This document shows, one piece after another, positions 41,640-50,841 of a stretch of DNA of 52,249 nt (its first letter is position 1; each line of letters begins with the position of its first letter). The translations under genes and the position numbers were made by a program. Below the pieces are notes generated by a model. The model saw nothing but the letters and a program-made list of their open reading frames with translations. It did not search any database and was not told where the DNA came from. Origin of the DNA: DAOTUL01 sp034437435 (lineage in GTDB: Bacteria; Chloroflexota; Anaerolineae; Aggregatilineales; Phototrophicaceae); NCBI GenBank assembly GCA_964417785.1, contig CAYQJO010000003.1, forward strand, positions 1-52,249, written 5' to 3'.

Positions 41640-42211
41640 TCGACGACGATCTTATTGTTGTCCATGCTGATGATGGTCGCGAGCGCGTACATCGGCACAT
41701 CGTAACCGGCATTGCGCATGGACTCGCGTCCGCTCTCGAAAGATTTCTCGATCACCACCGACACACCGACCAGATTGGCTTTGGCGCTGGTGATGATCCG
41801 CGCCAGCGCCATCAGAGTTTTGCCGGTCGCCAGAAAGTCATCTACAATCAAGACGTTTTCACCGGCGTTGAGAAACTCTGCGCTCACCAGCAGCGGCACA
41901 TCACCGCCTTTAGTGTGACTGGGTGCAGTTTCCAGGAAGACCGGCCCGGCCATTGTGATCGGTTTCTTCTTGCGGGCATAGACCACCGGCACATTGAGAA
42001 CCTGCCCGACCATCAACGCCGGCGCGATGCCGGAAATCTCGGCGGTCAGAATGCGGTCAACCGGCACATCGCGGAACGGCTCCGCCATTGCCTGACCCAT
42101 CTGTGCCATCAAATCGGGATATATCTGGTGATTCAGCAGCGAATCGACCTTGAGGATACCGTTCCCCAGGTTCACACCTTCTGCAAGGATGCGGTCTTTC
42201 AGTGCTTTCAT
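41636..42211 (-). CDS. xpt: xanthine phosphoribosyltransferase
   Basis: The 191-residue product has the PRPP motif VLIVDDFLATGKT at residues 120-132 and the N-terminal MKALKDRILAEGVNLGNGILKVDSLLNHQIYP typical of Xpt. It makes XMP from xanthine and PRPP, and XMP feeds GuaA encoded directly downstream. The start shares TAATG with the stop of the EthD-like gene. No purine riboswitch was recognised upstream. Confidence 0.96.
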   Translation of the reverse strand: MKALKDRILAEGVNLGNGILKVDSLLNHQIYPDLMAQMGQAMAEPFRDVPVDRILTAEISGIAPALMVGQVLNVPVVYARKKKPITMAGPVFLETAPSHTKGGDVPLLVSAEFLNAGENVLIVDDFLATGKTLMALARIITSAKANLVGVSVVIEKSFESGRESMRNAGYDVPMYALATIISMDNNKIVVE

Positions 42212-42543
42212 TAGGCTTCTGCTCCGTGTGTGCGACCACCGGTCTCTTCATAGATGTCGGCAAAGACCATCTCAAACGACCCCGCTGGAAAGGTCATCAA
42301 CTGGCCGCCAGCTTCCTGGCCCTGGGGGGTGCGCAGCGCACGCTCCATCGTCGGACGGTCTTTGAAATAGACTTCAAGAATGCGGTAATAGGGGGATTGT
42401 CCGGTCGGACTGCCCCAGATGCTGATGACCTGCCGCCGCTCGATATCGGGCATGCGCTCCACCAGTGCCAGCAGATCGTTATAGCTGTTCTCAAACTGGT
42501 CCACATTCTGAGGGTGGCGAAAGACCATCATGAATTTAACCAT
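42211..42543 (-). CDS. EthD-domain protein
   Basis: The 110-residue product fits the EthD (dimeric alpha-beta barrel) family: MVKFMMVFRHPQNVDQFENSYNDLLALVERMPDIERRQVI, then YYRILEVYFKDRPTMERALRTPQGQEAGGQLMTF. Members are small stress or degradation proteins of unclear function. The start is ATG 42543 with AGGA upstream; it heads the xpt-guaA operon. Confidence 0.85.
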   Translation of the reverse strand: MVKFMMVFRHPQNVDQFENSYNDLLALVERMPDIERRQVISIWGSPTGQSPYYRILEVYFKDRPTMERALRTPQGQEAGGQLMTFPAGSFEMVFADIYEETGGRTHGAEA

Positions 42544-42625
42544 CGCGGTATCCTGATATAAACGCAAAAGTCCGGGATTGACCCGGACTCGGATTATACG
42601 CGATCTGGCTTATGAGACCAATGCC

Positions 42626-42961
42626 CTAACTCTTACGAGTTAGCAGCAGCCCAACCAGCAGCCCGATGATGAAGACTGCGGCGGTAGATTTCCACACATT
42701 GTCGCGCATGGCCTCAGTAGCATCCTCCACCTGATCCACCGCCCGACCGTTCAGATAGTTAGCGGTCTGTTCCAGGTTGCGTGCAATGCGGTCGGCGTTA
42801 AAACGGGCTTCACCCTCGGCCTCATGGGCACGGCTGCGAATGCTATCCGCCACCTCAAACAACTGCTTCACTGCATCCTTACGGGCGGTATCCGCCTGAC
42901 GATAGACATCACGGGCGAATTCCTGGATGTTCTCACCTGATTTACCGTTTTCATCAGCCAT
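42626..42961 (-). CDS. membrane-anchored helical protein (ElaB/YqjD/DUF883-like)
   Basis: The 111-residue product has a long amphipathic coiled-coil (IQEFARDVYRQADTARKDAVKQLFEVADSIRSRAHEAEGEARFNADRI) and one C-terminal helix (STAAVFIIGLLVGLLLTRKS). This layout matches ElaB/YqjD-type inner-membrane proteins that bind ribosomes in stationary phase. The match is by architecture, not firm sequence identity. The start is ATG 42961, with GGAGGG upstream. Confidence 0.65.
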   Translation of the reverse strand: MADENGKSGENIQEFARDVYRQADTARKDAVKQLFEVADSIRSRAHEAEGEARFNADRIARNLEQTANYLNGRAVDQVEDATEAMRDNVWKSTAAVFIIGLLVGLLLTRKS

Positions 42962-43091
42962 AATTATTCCCTCCTGCTGACACATATTTCTATTTTAGCA
43001 CAGTTGTTGTGGTCGATGGCATTATCGCTAAATTGTCCTCAACCACAACTCGCCATAGGACCTCAAGCTTTCCATCGCTATAATCCACGCT

Positions 43092-44825
43092 ATGAGAGTT
43101 CGTATTGTGATTGTGATCGTCGCGGTCGTGGCACTCACAGCACTGGACCTGAACCAGCGCGGACTGTTGTGGCAGTTCGCATGGTCGATCACCGGTGAAG
43201 AGGAGCCAGTGGCACAACTGCGAGCGCTTCCCCAGTGGGCCATGCGCTACACACGCCCTCAGCCGCGCACCGCTGCTACCGTTCCCATCGACCACACCGG
43301 CGAGATTCCCTTTGGCATCAATACTTTCTTGCATCAAGAGGTCGAAGTCCCCAAGATCGAGCGGATGCTGGAAATGATCTCGGATGCTGGATTCGTCTGG
43401 ATTCGCGAGCAGTTCCCCTGGGAAGACATCGAAGTCGACGGGCGCGACCAGTTCAGCGACAGCCGCAACGACATCGACGGCGACAGCAAACCGGATAGGG
43501 TCGATGCCTGGATCAAATACGACCGCATCGTCGATCTGGCCGACCAGTACGGCCTCAACATTCTGGCGCGGCTGGATAACCCGCCGGGATGGTCGCGTAC
43601 TAATCCCGACATCGGCCCCCTCGGTCCGCCCGACGACTTCCAGGATTTCGTCAACTTCGCTGTCGCCACCGCCGAACGCTACCAGGGCCGCATCCAGCAT
43701 TATCAGATATGGAACGAGCCGAATCTATTTGTGGAATGGGGCAACCGCCCGGTGGATGCTGTCGCCTTTACCGAACTGCTCTGCCGCACCTACGATGCTT
43801 TGAAATCTGTCGATCCTGATCTGGTGATCCATGCACCAGCGCTGTCACCGACCATCGCCCTTGACGGCAACAATCTGAACGATCTGATCTACTTGCAGCA
43901 GATGTACGATGCCGGGGCCGCCGACTGCTTCGATGTCATGTCGGCCCAGGGATACGGCCTTTTCAGCGGCCCGACCGACCGCCGTATGCGCCCGACGGTC
44001 ATTAACGTGGGCCATCACATTTACATCCGCGATATGATGGTCGCCAACGGCGACGCCCATAAGCCCATCTGGATTAGCGAGGCCGCCTGGAATTCCGTAC
44101 CACCGCCGGAGGAAGTCCCCAATATTGTCGGCATACGCGATCAGTTCGGGCAGGTCACGCAGGAGCAGGCCGCCGAGTACATGCCCGATTACTATCAGCG
44201 GGCGCAGGAGGAATGGCCCTGGCTCGGTGTGATCCATTACTGGTTCTTCACCCGCCGCGACAACTCCGAACGCAACCAGCCCAAGTTCTACTTCCGCATG
44301 GTCGAGCCAGATTACAGCGCCGACGACCCCAACTTCACCCCACTGCCGGTCTACCACAGCATGCGTGATTACATCACCACGCTCACACCGACGCTCTACA
44401 AAGGCGTCCACCAGGCTGACGCACACTGGGCCATCCACGCCGGACCCACCAGTACGACGGTAGACGACGAGTCGGCCCAGTTCGGGCGAGCGCTGACCGC
44501 CGATTCACTCGCGTTCACGGCGTCGGGAACCCACATTGTGCTGCGCTGGCACGGAAACAGCCCCATTGATATAACTGTAGACGACGAGACGATCACGCTG
44601 ACACCGGATGAAATGTCCGGTTGGCGGCGATCCACTATCCATACATCATTGACGCCGCGCACCGTCTCGGTCCAACTCAACGGCCCGATCCAGGTCGATT
44701 CGATCACGGTCCTGGACCGCACATTTGAGAATGTCTTCCCGTTGTTGACAGCGGGGTTCGTTCTGGTATTTATGTTGGTGCTGTCGCTGGTCGTTGGCTG
44801 GCGCAGCCGAAAGGAGACTCGATGA
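43092..44825 (+). CDS. membrane-anchored glycoside hydrolase (clan A TIM barrel)
   Basis: The 577-residue product has an N-terminal anchor, a catalytic TIM barrel (about residues 65-400), a beta domain, and a C-terminal helix (LLTAGFVLVFMLVLSLVVGW). E209 in IWNEPN is the acid/base and E330 in IWISEAAWN is the likely nucleophile, as in clan GH-A families (GH39/GH5/GH51-like). It would act on a glycan outside the membrane. It is the first gene of a run to 50771 and overlaps the Nif3-like gene by ATGA. Confidence 0.82.
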   Translation: MRVRIVIVIVAVVALTALDLNQRGLLWQFAWSITGEEEPVAQLRALPQWAMRYTRPQPRTAATVPIDHTGEIPFGINTFLHQEVEVPKIERMLEMISDAGFVWIREQFPWEDIEVDGRDQFSDSRNDIDGDSKPDRVDAWIKYDRIVDLADQYGLNILARLDNPPGWSRTNPDIGPLGPPDDFQDFVNFAVATAERYQGRIQHYQIWNEPNLFVEWGNRPVDAVAFTELLCRTYDALKSVDPDLVIHAPALSPTIALDGNNLNDLIYLQQMYDAGAADCFDVMSAQGYGLFSGPTDRRMRPTVINVGHHIYIRDMMVANGDAHKPIWISEAAWNSVPPPEEVPNIVGIRDQFGQVTQEQAAEYMPDYYQRAQEEWPWLGVIHYWFFTRRDNSERNQPKFYFRMVEPDYSADDPNFTPLPVYHSMRDYITTLTPTLYKGVHQADAHWAIHAGPTSTTVDDESAQFGRALTADSLAFTASGTHIVLRWHGNSPIDITVDDETITLTPDEMSGWRRSTIHTSLTPRTVSVQLNGPIQVDSITVLDRTFENVFPLLTAGFVLVFMLVLSLVVGWRSRKETR

Positions 44826-45604
44826 CGGTTCAAGAAATCATCGACTTGATTACGGCAGAAGTACCCGGCGCACCCTGGGAAGGCTCGGTCGATACCGTCA
44901 AGACCGGTGACCCGAACCAGCCGGTCCAGGGTATCGTCACGACTTTCCTGGCGACCATGCCCGTCATTCGGCGGGCCGTCGATATGGGCGCAAATTTTAT
45001 CATCACCCACGAACCGACCTTCTACAACCATCTGGACGCAACCGACTGGCTGGATGGCGACCGGGTCTACGAGACGAAGCGCGATTTAATCGCCCGTCAT
45101 AATCTGGTCATCTGGCGTTTTCACGATTACTGGCATACCTACCAGCCCGACGGCATCTTCACCGGCGTGATCAAAGCGCTGGACTGGGAAGACCGTTTCG
45201 ACTTCGACACTCTGACGGCCACCCTGCCCGACACCTCGCTGGCCGGGCTGGTGGATACCCTCAAATCACGGTTAGGCATCGACAAGCTGCGCATGGTCGG
45301 CGACCCGGAGTTGCGCTGCCGTCGTGTCGGTCTGCTGGTCGGGTCGCCGGGGGGCCAGACGCAGATCAAGTTTCTGAGCCGGTCGGACGTTGATGTGTTG
45401 ATCTGCGGCGAGATCAACGAATGGGAAACTAGCGAATATGTCCGCGACGCCATCGACAGTGGGCGACAGATCGCGCTGATCGTCACCGGGCATGCCAACA
45501 GCGAGGAGGCGGGTATGGCGTGGCTGGTGGACTGGCTGCGGCAGCGGGTGCCGGACATCCCGATTACCCATATCCCGGCAGGCGACCCCTTCATGGTGAT
45601 GTAA
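44822..45604 (+). CDS. Nif3-like dinuclear metal-centre protein
   Basis: The 260-residue product fits the NIF3/DUF34 family. Metal-binding motifs are ANFIITHEPTFYNH near residue 60 and VTGHANSEEAGM near residue 225; the middle has RRVGLLVGSPGGQ. The family forms hexameric rings, and its biochemical role is debated (annotated as GTP cyclohydrolase I type 2). It is coupled by ATGA to the hydrolase and by TAATG to the GT39 gene. Such a housekeeping protein in a glycan cluster is probably chance. Confidence 0.9.
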   Translation: MTVQEIIDLITAEVPGAPWEGSVDTVKTGDPNQPVQGIVTTFLATMPVIRRAVDMGANFIITHEPTFYNHLDATDWLDGDRVYETKRDLIARHNLVIWRFHDYWHTYQPDGIFTGVIKALDWEDRFDFDTLTATLPDTSLAGLVDTLKSRLGIDKLRMVGDPELRCRRVGLLVGSPGGQTQIKFLSRSDVDVLICGEINEWETSEYVRDAIDSGRQIALIVTGHANSEEAGMAWLVDWLRQRVPDIPITHIPAGDPFMVM

Positions 45605-47478
45605 TGCGGCGCATTGTCGTAGTCGCCGTCCTGCTGCTGGCAGCGGCGCTGCGTTTCCATGATCTGGGCGGGCAGTCGCTCTGGCATGATGAAGGCAACT
45701 CGTATGTGCAGGCCACGCGAGATTTTGCTGCCATCGCCGACAACGCCGCCCGAGACATCCACCCGCCGGGTTACTACTGGCTGCTGGCAGTCTGGCGCGG
45801 TCTGGCCGGTGAGACCGAGTTCGCCTTGCGCTTCATCTCGGCGCTGGCGGGAATCATCACCGTCGCCCTGACTTACGCCCTGGGGAAGCGGTTATATGGT
45901 CTGGGATGGGCCGCTGCGCTCTTCGTCGCCCTCAATACCTTCAGCATCTACTATGCCCAGGAGGCCCGGATGTACGCCCTGCTGGCGCTGTGGTCGGCGG
46001 CATCCATGTGGGTGTTTATGCATCTGCTGCGTAAAGGTGGCTGGCGCTGGACCGTGACGCTCGGTCTGGTCAACGCCGCCGGGTTGTATACGCATTACGC
46101 TTTTCCCTTCGTGCTGCTGGCTCAGGGGGTGTTATGGGTGGTAACCGTGTCCTTTCGGGCGCGATATATCGCGCCCCTACAATTTACAACGACGGGCGCG
46201 ATGCATCGTGTCTCTGCATATCTTGCCGCCAACCTGCTTGCACTGGTGATCTTCCTGCCCTGGCTGCCGACGGCCTGGGATCAGGTGACCAACTGGCCCA
46301 ACACCGGCACCACGCTGCCCATCATGGAAGCGGTCGGCACCATCCTTGCCTATCTGGCATTCGGCATCACCGTCGGGACCGGCACGACCATCACCGTTGT
46401 GTTCTTCCTGCTGTTTGGCCTGCTGCATCTCCCGCGTGATCGGGTGTTTAACACACTGGTGCCGGTTATATGGGTGATTGTGCCGGTCGGATTGTTCCTG
46501 GCGCTGGGATTGTTCCGCGAAGCCAACCTCAAATTTCTGCTCCCGGCGCAGGTCGGTTTCGCCCTGTGGATGGGGCGGGGTGTCGCGGTGCTGTGGCATA
46601 TCGAACCACGCCGGACCGCGCCGCTGCTGCGACTGGCACCGAAGGCCGCCGCCGCTGCCGGAACACTTGCCATGATCGCTATGCTGGCAGCAGAATTGAA
46701 CCCGCTCTATACCGATTACCGCCGCGACGATTACCGGGGGATTGTCCAGCGCATCGAATCCAGCAGCCGCAGCGATGATGCGATCATCCTGGCGGCCCCC
46801 AACCAGCAGGAAGTATTCGGTTACTACTACGACGGCGACCTGCCAGTTTATCCGCTGCCGCGCGGTTTGGGTGGCGACGACACGGCCACCCTGGCCGAAA
46901 CTCGCCAGATCATCGCCGAGCATGACCGGATTTTCGCCGTGTTATGGGGGCTGGGCGAACGCGACCCCAACAACATCGTGGAAAGCACTCTCGATGGCGA
47001 GGCATTTGAGGCCGACAGCCAGTGGTACGGGAATGTGCGGTTGGTGCGTTATGCCACGCCCGCCGAGTTTGACACGGTTGTCGATGCCAGCGTCACCTTT
47101 GGCGACCATATCACCCTGGAGACTTACGCACTCAACGGCGATACCTTCGCACCCGGCGATGTCCTGCAACTGCGGCTGGCATGGTCCACCGATGCACCGC
47201 TGGACACCCGCTACAAGGTCTTCGTTCAACTTTTGGACCCTGACGGCGTCCTGGTGGCACAGCGCGATGCTGAACCCGGCGGCGGCCTGCAAACGACTAC
47301 CATCTGGTCGCCCGGTGAGACGGTGTACGATAATCATGCGTTGATTATGCCGGACGATTTATTGCCATCTCACTACGACCTCATCATCGGCCTCTACAAT
47401 GCTGATGTTAGATTAACACTTGAAAATAACGCTAACTTCCTCACACTGGCAGAGATAACGATCAACCAGGAGCATTAA
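45604..47478 (+). CDS. GT39/ArnT-like membrane glycosyltransferase
   Basis: The 624-residue product has the GT-C pattern: a first helix, then GGQSLWHDEGNSYV with the catalytic-type Asp, and DIHPPGYYWLL. There are about ten further helices and a C-terminal beta-sandwich (about residues 495-620). The start is ATG 45604 (TAATG overlap); a longer frame to 45520 lies in the previous gene. Residues about 183-202 are coded by an in-frame palindromic repeat at 46151-46212. It would transfer a sugar from a lipid carrier. It is paralogous in layout to 14644-16292. Confidence 0.88.
   Translation: MRRIVVVAVLLLAAALRFHDLGGQSLWHDEGNSYVQATRDFAAIADNAARDIHPPGYYWLLAVWRGLAGETEFALRFISALAGIITVALTYALGKRLYGLGWAAALFVALNTFSIYYAQEARMYALLALWSAASMWVFMHLLRKGGWRWTVTLGLVNAAGLYTHYAFPFVLLAQGVLWVVTVSFRARYIAPLQFTTTGAMHRVSAYLAANLLALVIFLPWLPTAWDQVTNWPNTGTTLPIMEAVGTILAYLAFGITVGTGTTITVVFFLLFGLLHLPRDRVFNTLVPVIWVIVPVGLFLALGLFREANLKFLLPAQVGFALWMGRGVAVLWHIEPRRTAPLLRLAPKAAAAAGTLAMIAMLAAELNPLYTDYRRDDYRGIVQRIESSSRSDDAIILAAPNQQEVFGYYYDGDLPVYPLPRGLGGDDTATLAETRQIIAEHDRIFAVLWGLGERDPNNIVESTLDGEAFEADSQWYGNVRLVRYATPAEFDTVVDASVTFGDHITLETYALNGDTFAPGDVLQLRLAWSTDAPLDTRYKVFVQLLDPDGVLVAQRDAEPGGGLQTTTIWSPGETVYDNHALIMPDDLLPSHYDLIIGLYNADVRLTLENNANFLTLAEITINQEH
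46151..46212. repeat. palindromic repeat inserted in frame in the GT39 gene
   Basis: GGGCGCGATATATCGCGCCC (46157-46176) is a perfect 20-base palindrome. It is followed by CCTACAA and a partial second copy, GGGCGCGATGCATCG, at 46194-46208. The frame stays open (FRARYIAPLQFTTTGAMHR), placed in a loop between predicted helices. Confidence 0.75.
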
Positions 47479-47480
47479 CC

Positions 47481-48404
47481 ATGCGCATTGTAGTAACCGG
47501 GGGTACGGGCCTGATCGGGCATGAATTGGTCATGAGCCTGGGACAGGACGGTCATGAAATCGATGTTCTCAGCCGCAATCCGCGTCAGGCGGGCAATATG
47601 CCGGAAACCATCCGTTTTCACAAGTGGGACGCCAAAACCGCCGCTGGTTGGGGCTATCTGGTCGATGGTGCCAATGCGGTGATTAATCTGGCTGGAGCCA
47701 GCGTCGCTGGTGACGGTTTTCTGCCCACCCGCTGGACGCCAGAGCGCAAAAAGCTCATCCTGGAAAGCCGGGTGAACGCTGGTAAGGCGCTGGTTGAAGC
47801 CATCCAACAAGCCAATGTGAAGCCCAAAATGCTGATCCAGTCGTCCGCTGTTGGCTATTACGGTCCACAGGGAGATAAAAAAGTCACGGAAGATCACCCG
47901 GCAGGTGACGATTTCCTGGCCGATGTGTGTGTGCAGTGGGAAGCGTCCACGCTCGAAGTCGAGGCAATGGGTGTCCGGCGGGTGTTGATCCGCACCGGGG
48001 TCGTTCTCAGCGATAAAGGCGGTGCCTTGCCACGCCAGATTGTGCCGTTCCAGTTGTTCGCCGGTGGCCCCATCGGCAGCGGCAAGCAGTATTATCCCTG
48101 GATTCACATCGAAGATGAAGTACGCGCTATCCGCTTCCTGCTGGAAAACGACAACGCCAGTGGTGCCTTCAATCTGGCTGCTCCCAACCCGGAGACCAAC
48201 GCCAGCTTTTCCAGAGCCATTGGGCGGGTCCTTAAGCGTCCGGCGTTTGTGCCGGTCCCTGGTTTCGCCTTCCAGATTATGTTTGGCGAGGTCTCGACCG
48301 TGCTGCTGGACGGCCAACGGGCGGTACCGGCGCGGCTGGCCGATATGGGCTTTACATTTACGTATTCGGATGCAGAGGTAGCACTACATGATTTATACGG
48401 CTAG
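47481..48404 (+). CDS. TIGR01777/DUF1731 family NAD-dependent epimerase
   Basis: The 307-residue product has the Rossmann motif VTGGTGLIG at residues 5-13, the family segment NLAGASVAGDGFLPTRWTPERKKLILESRVN, and a C-terminal DUF1731 (FVPVPGFAFQIMFGEVSTVLLDGQRAVPARLADMGF). It belongs to the YfcH/SulA-like group of extended SDR proteins, whose substrate is not known. It starts 2 bases after the GT39 stop. Confidence 0.92.
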   Translation: MRIVVTGGTGLIGHELVMSLGQDGHEIDVLSRNPRQAGNMPETIRFHKWDAKTAAGWGYLVDGANAVINLAGASVAGDGFLPTRWTPERKKLILESRVNAGKALVEAIQQANVKPKMLIQSSAVGYYGPQGDKKVTEDHPAGDDFLADVCVQWEASTLEVEAMGVRRVLIRTGVVLSDKGGALPRQIVPFQLFAGGPIGSGKQYYPWIHIEDEVRAIRFLLENDNASGAFNLAAPNPETNASFSRAIGRVLKRPAFVPVPGFAFQIMFGEVSTVLLDGQRAVPARLADMGFTFTYSDAEVALHDLYG

Positions 48405-49455
48405 GATGGGTCGATTGACCCTGCTATTGATCGCCGTTCTGTTGGCAGTACCGGTTGTTTCAGCCCAGGATACCAACGAACCGTTGATGCCCGACAACCT
48501 GCCCGACCGCGTGATTCTTGATGGTCTGAGCATGATCTGGCAGGACGTGAACCGCTGCTCGGCGGCGGCATTGACTATACAGCTTTCATATTGGCGCAGC
48601 GACTTCGATTACAGCACCACCATTCGTTACCTGAACCCCCATTCGGAGGATATGAGCGTCCGCCTGGACGAAATGATCGCCTTCGCTGAGAGCTACGGCC
48701 TACAAGGGATCGAGCGACTGGGCGGTACGGTTGATATGCTGCGGCTGCTGGTCGCCAACGGCTTCCCGGTGCTGGTGGAAAATGTCTACTATGATGGCCC
48801 GGATGCTTTCCGCGACTGGATGAGCCACAACCGGGTTATCAATGGTTATGATGACAACCTGCAACTGCTGTATTCCTATGACTCGCTGTTGGGTAACGGT
48901 CCCGACAATCTGGGCCGCACCATCCCCTACAGCGATATGGACTCGCGCTGGCGTCCGCTCAACCGGCCTTATCTTGTGCTTTACGAACCGGAGCAGGAAG
49001 AACTGCTGCGGACGATCATGGGCGACCAGTGGGACCCCATCGCCAACGCTGAGTGGAATCTTCAGATGGTGCAGGCCGATCTCAACGGCGACGCGCCGGA
49101 CTCCTTCGATACCTTCAACCTGGGGCAAACTCTGGTGGAATTGGGTCGCTACGAGGAAGCCGCCGCCGCATTCGATGAGGCGCAGGCGGTTGGCCTGCCC
49201 TGGCGCATGTTGTGGTACCAGTTCGGGCCGTTCGAGGCTTATCTGGGAGCCGGACGCTACGACGATGTGTTCCAGTTGACCCGCGACGTTATCGCCGTCG
49301 CGCCGGGTGTGGACGAGATGTACTACTACATCGCTCTGGCGTATGAGGCGACCGGCCAGACGGATCGCGCCATTGCCAACCTGGAAGCGGCGCTGTGGCG
49401 CAATGCCAACTACCATGATGCCCGCGATCTGAAAGCCGAACTCGAGCGCGGTTAA
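48388..49455 (+). CDS. secreted C39-like peptidase domain with TPR repeats
   Basis: The 355-residue product has a signal peptide (LLLIAVLLAVPVVSA-QD). A papain/C39_2-like domain (about residues 45-200) has C57 in DVNRCSAAALTIQLSYW and a His in SHNRVINGYDD. Two or three TPR units (about 245-350) follow, with GQTLVELGRYEEAAAAFDEAQAV and ALAYEATGQTDRAIANLEAAL. It may bind or cut peptides outside the cell. The start ATG 48388 has AGAGG upstream and overlaps the epimerase gene by 17 bases; ATG 48406 is an alternative. Confidence 0.82.
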   Translation: MIYTARMGRLTLLLIAVLLAVPVVSAQDTNEPLMPDNLPDRVILDGLSMIWQDVNRCSAAALTIQLSYWRSDFDYSTTIRYLNPHSEDMSVRLDEMIAFAESYGLQGIERLGGTVDMLRLLVANGFPVLVENVYYDGPDAFRDWMSHNRVINGYDDNLQLLYSYDSLLGNGPDNLGRTIPYSDMDSRWRPLNRPYLVLYEPEQEELLRTIMGDQWDPIANAEWNLQMVQADLNGDAPDSFDTFNLGQTLVELGRYEEAAAAFDEAQAVGLPWRMLWYQFGPFEAYLGAGRYDDVFQLTRDVIAVAPGVDEMYYYIALAYEATGQTDRAIANLEAALWRNANYHDARDLKAELERG

Positions 49456-50771
49456 TGATGACTCGCCTTGCTATCGCATTTGCCTCTATATTTCTGTTCG
49501 TCACTGCGACCTGTGCGCAAGATGTCACGACGGTTGACGGCGATTTAATCGCCATCGATAGCGTCATCAGCACCGAACAAGACATCTTCGGTCAGGAGAT
49601 ACAGACGGTGCGCGGTGTACTCGTCAACCAGGGCGACACCGCCTACACCGGTATTGATCTGTTTGCCGACCTCTACAACGCCGAGGACGAGATCATTGGT
49701 GAGGGCTTCGGACAACCTGTAAACGCCTGCGGCACCGGCCTGCTGCCCGATTTTGTCCTCTATCCCAACGACAGCCAGCCTTTCAGTCTGACACTCGAAT
49801 TATTTGAGGACGATGATATTGAGCGCATCGAGATCATCCCGGAGGGCCAGACGAGCGACGCCGAACGGCCCGATCCAGTGGAAATCCCTGGCGTGCATCA
49901 GATCAGCGACCGTGAGGTGGTGGCCGTCGAATGGCAAGATGAGGGTCTGATTTTCGGCGCGGGTTGTGATGCCGATGTGTTCACCCGGCTCGACTGGTTC
50001 CGTTTGGCCGATAGCGAGACCGACTCCATTGACCATCCCGACGCGGCCAACCTCACACCCGAACTGCTGGAAGCGCTGGAACTGACCGATCCGTTCACGC
50101 TGAATCGCTCTTATCTCACGTTCTCACCCACCGCCAACCGGCTGATCTACCAGAACGACATCAACGCCGTGTTTACGACGGAACCCAACGGCGACTTCCG
50201 CCGCTTGATTTACGACAACCTATCCCGCTTCAGCCTGCACGGCTTTATCTGGCTGCCGCAAGGGCGCTTCCTGGCCTACTACTACGGAGCATTTGGCGAT
50301 GATGTGCGCTACTACACAGCCAATGTTGCCGGTCAACGCATCAGCGCCGACATCTTCAGCGTCACACCATCCGCCACCATTCCCGGTCCTACTCCGGACG
50401 GCGCACGGGCGGTCATTACGACAACGGTTGATGGTGTGACTGGTTACTACATCAAGCAGACTCTCTACGGCGGGATCGAATTCCTGTTTGAAGCCGAGCC
50501 ACCGGGCAACAACTGGCCCGCGCCCATCTTTGACATCACCGACGCACGCGAAGCCTTCATCTACTTCGTTCGTCCACTGGATGGCACCCCCACGCTCCAA
50601 TGCCTCAACCGGCAGACCGGCGATCTGGTGGACCTGACCGACCTGCCGCTGCAACTGGACAGCGACTCGCGGGCCTGGACATGGCTTTCACCGGACCGCA
50701 GCACGATGGCAGTCGCCCAGAACGGCATCAACGGCGGTCTGTGGCTGGTCGATCTACCACCGTGTGAATAG
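49455..50771 (+). CDS. secreted beta-propeller-like protein
   Basis: The 438-residue product has a signal peptide (LAIAFASIFLFVTATCA-QD) and an N-terminal FxLYD-like beta domain (about residues 25-130). The C-terminal half has TolB/WD40-like blades such as LTFSPTANRLIYQNDINAVFTTEPNG, FIWLPQGRFLAYYYGAFGD and WTWLSPDRSTMAVAQNG. No enzyme motif is visible. It begins by TAATG overlap with the C39/TPR gene, so the two secreted proteins are made together. Confidence 0.75.
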   Translation: MMTRLAIAFASIFLFVTATCAQDVTTVDGDLIAIDSVISTEQDIFGQEIQTVRGVLVNQGDTAYTGIDLFADLYNAEDEIIGEGFGQPVNACGTGLLPDFVLYPNDSQPFSLTLELFEDDDIERIEIIPEGQTSDAERPDPVEIPGVHQISDREVVAVEWQDEGLIFGAGCDADVFTRLDWFRLADSETDSIDHPDAANLTPELLEALELTDPFTLNRSYLTFSPTANRLIYQNDINAVFTTEPNGDFRRLIYDNLSRFSLHGFIWLPQGRFLAYYYGAFGDDVRYYTANVAGQRISADIFSVTPSATIPGPTPDGARAVITTTVDGVTGYYIKQTLYGGIEFLFEAEPPGNNWPAPIFDITDAREAFIYFVRPLDGTPTLQCLNRQTGDLVDLTDLPLQLDSDSRAWTWLSPDRSTMAVAQNGINGGLWLVDLPPCE

Positions 50772-50841
50772 ACAAACCAAGTAAGTCCATTTTCACAGAC
50801 GCCTGCTAAAATCAGCGAAACTCTGGACAAGGATCAACACG

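Noticed and set aside
42986..43091. Riboswitch or control RNA upstream of the 42961 gene or the hydrolase gene
   Set aside because: I looked for paired stems and conserved junctions and found only an AT-rich promoter-like stretch.
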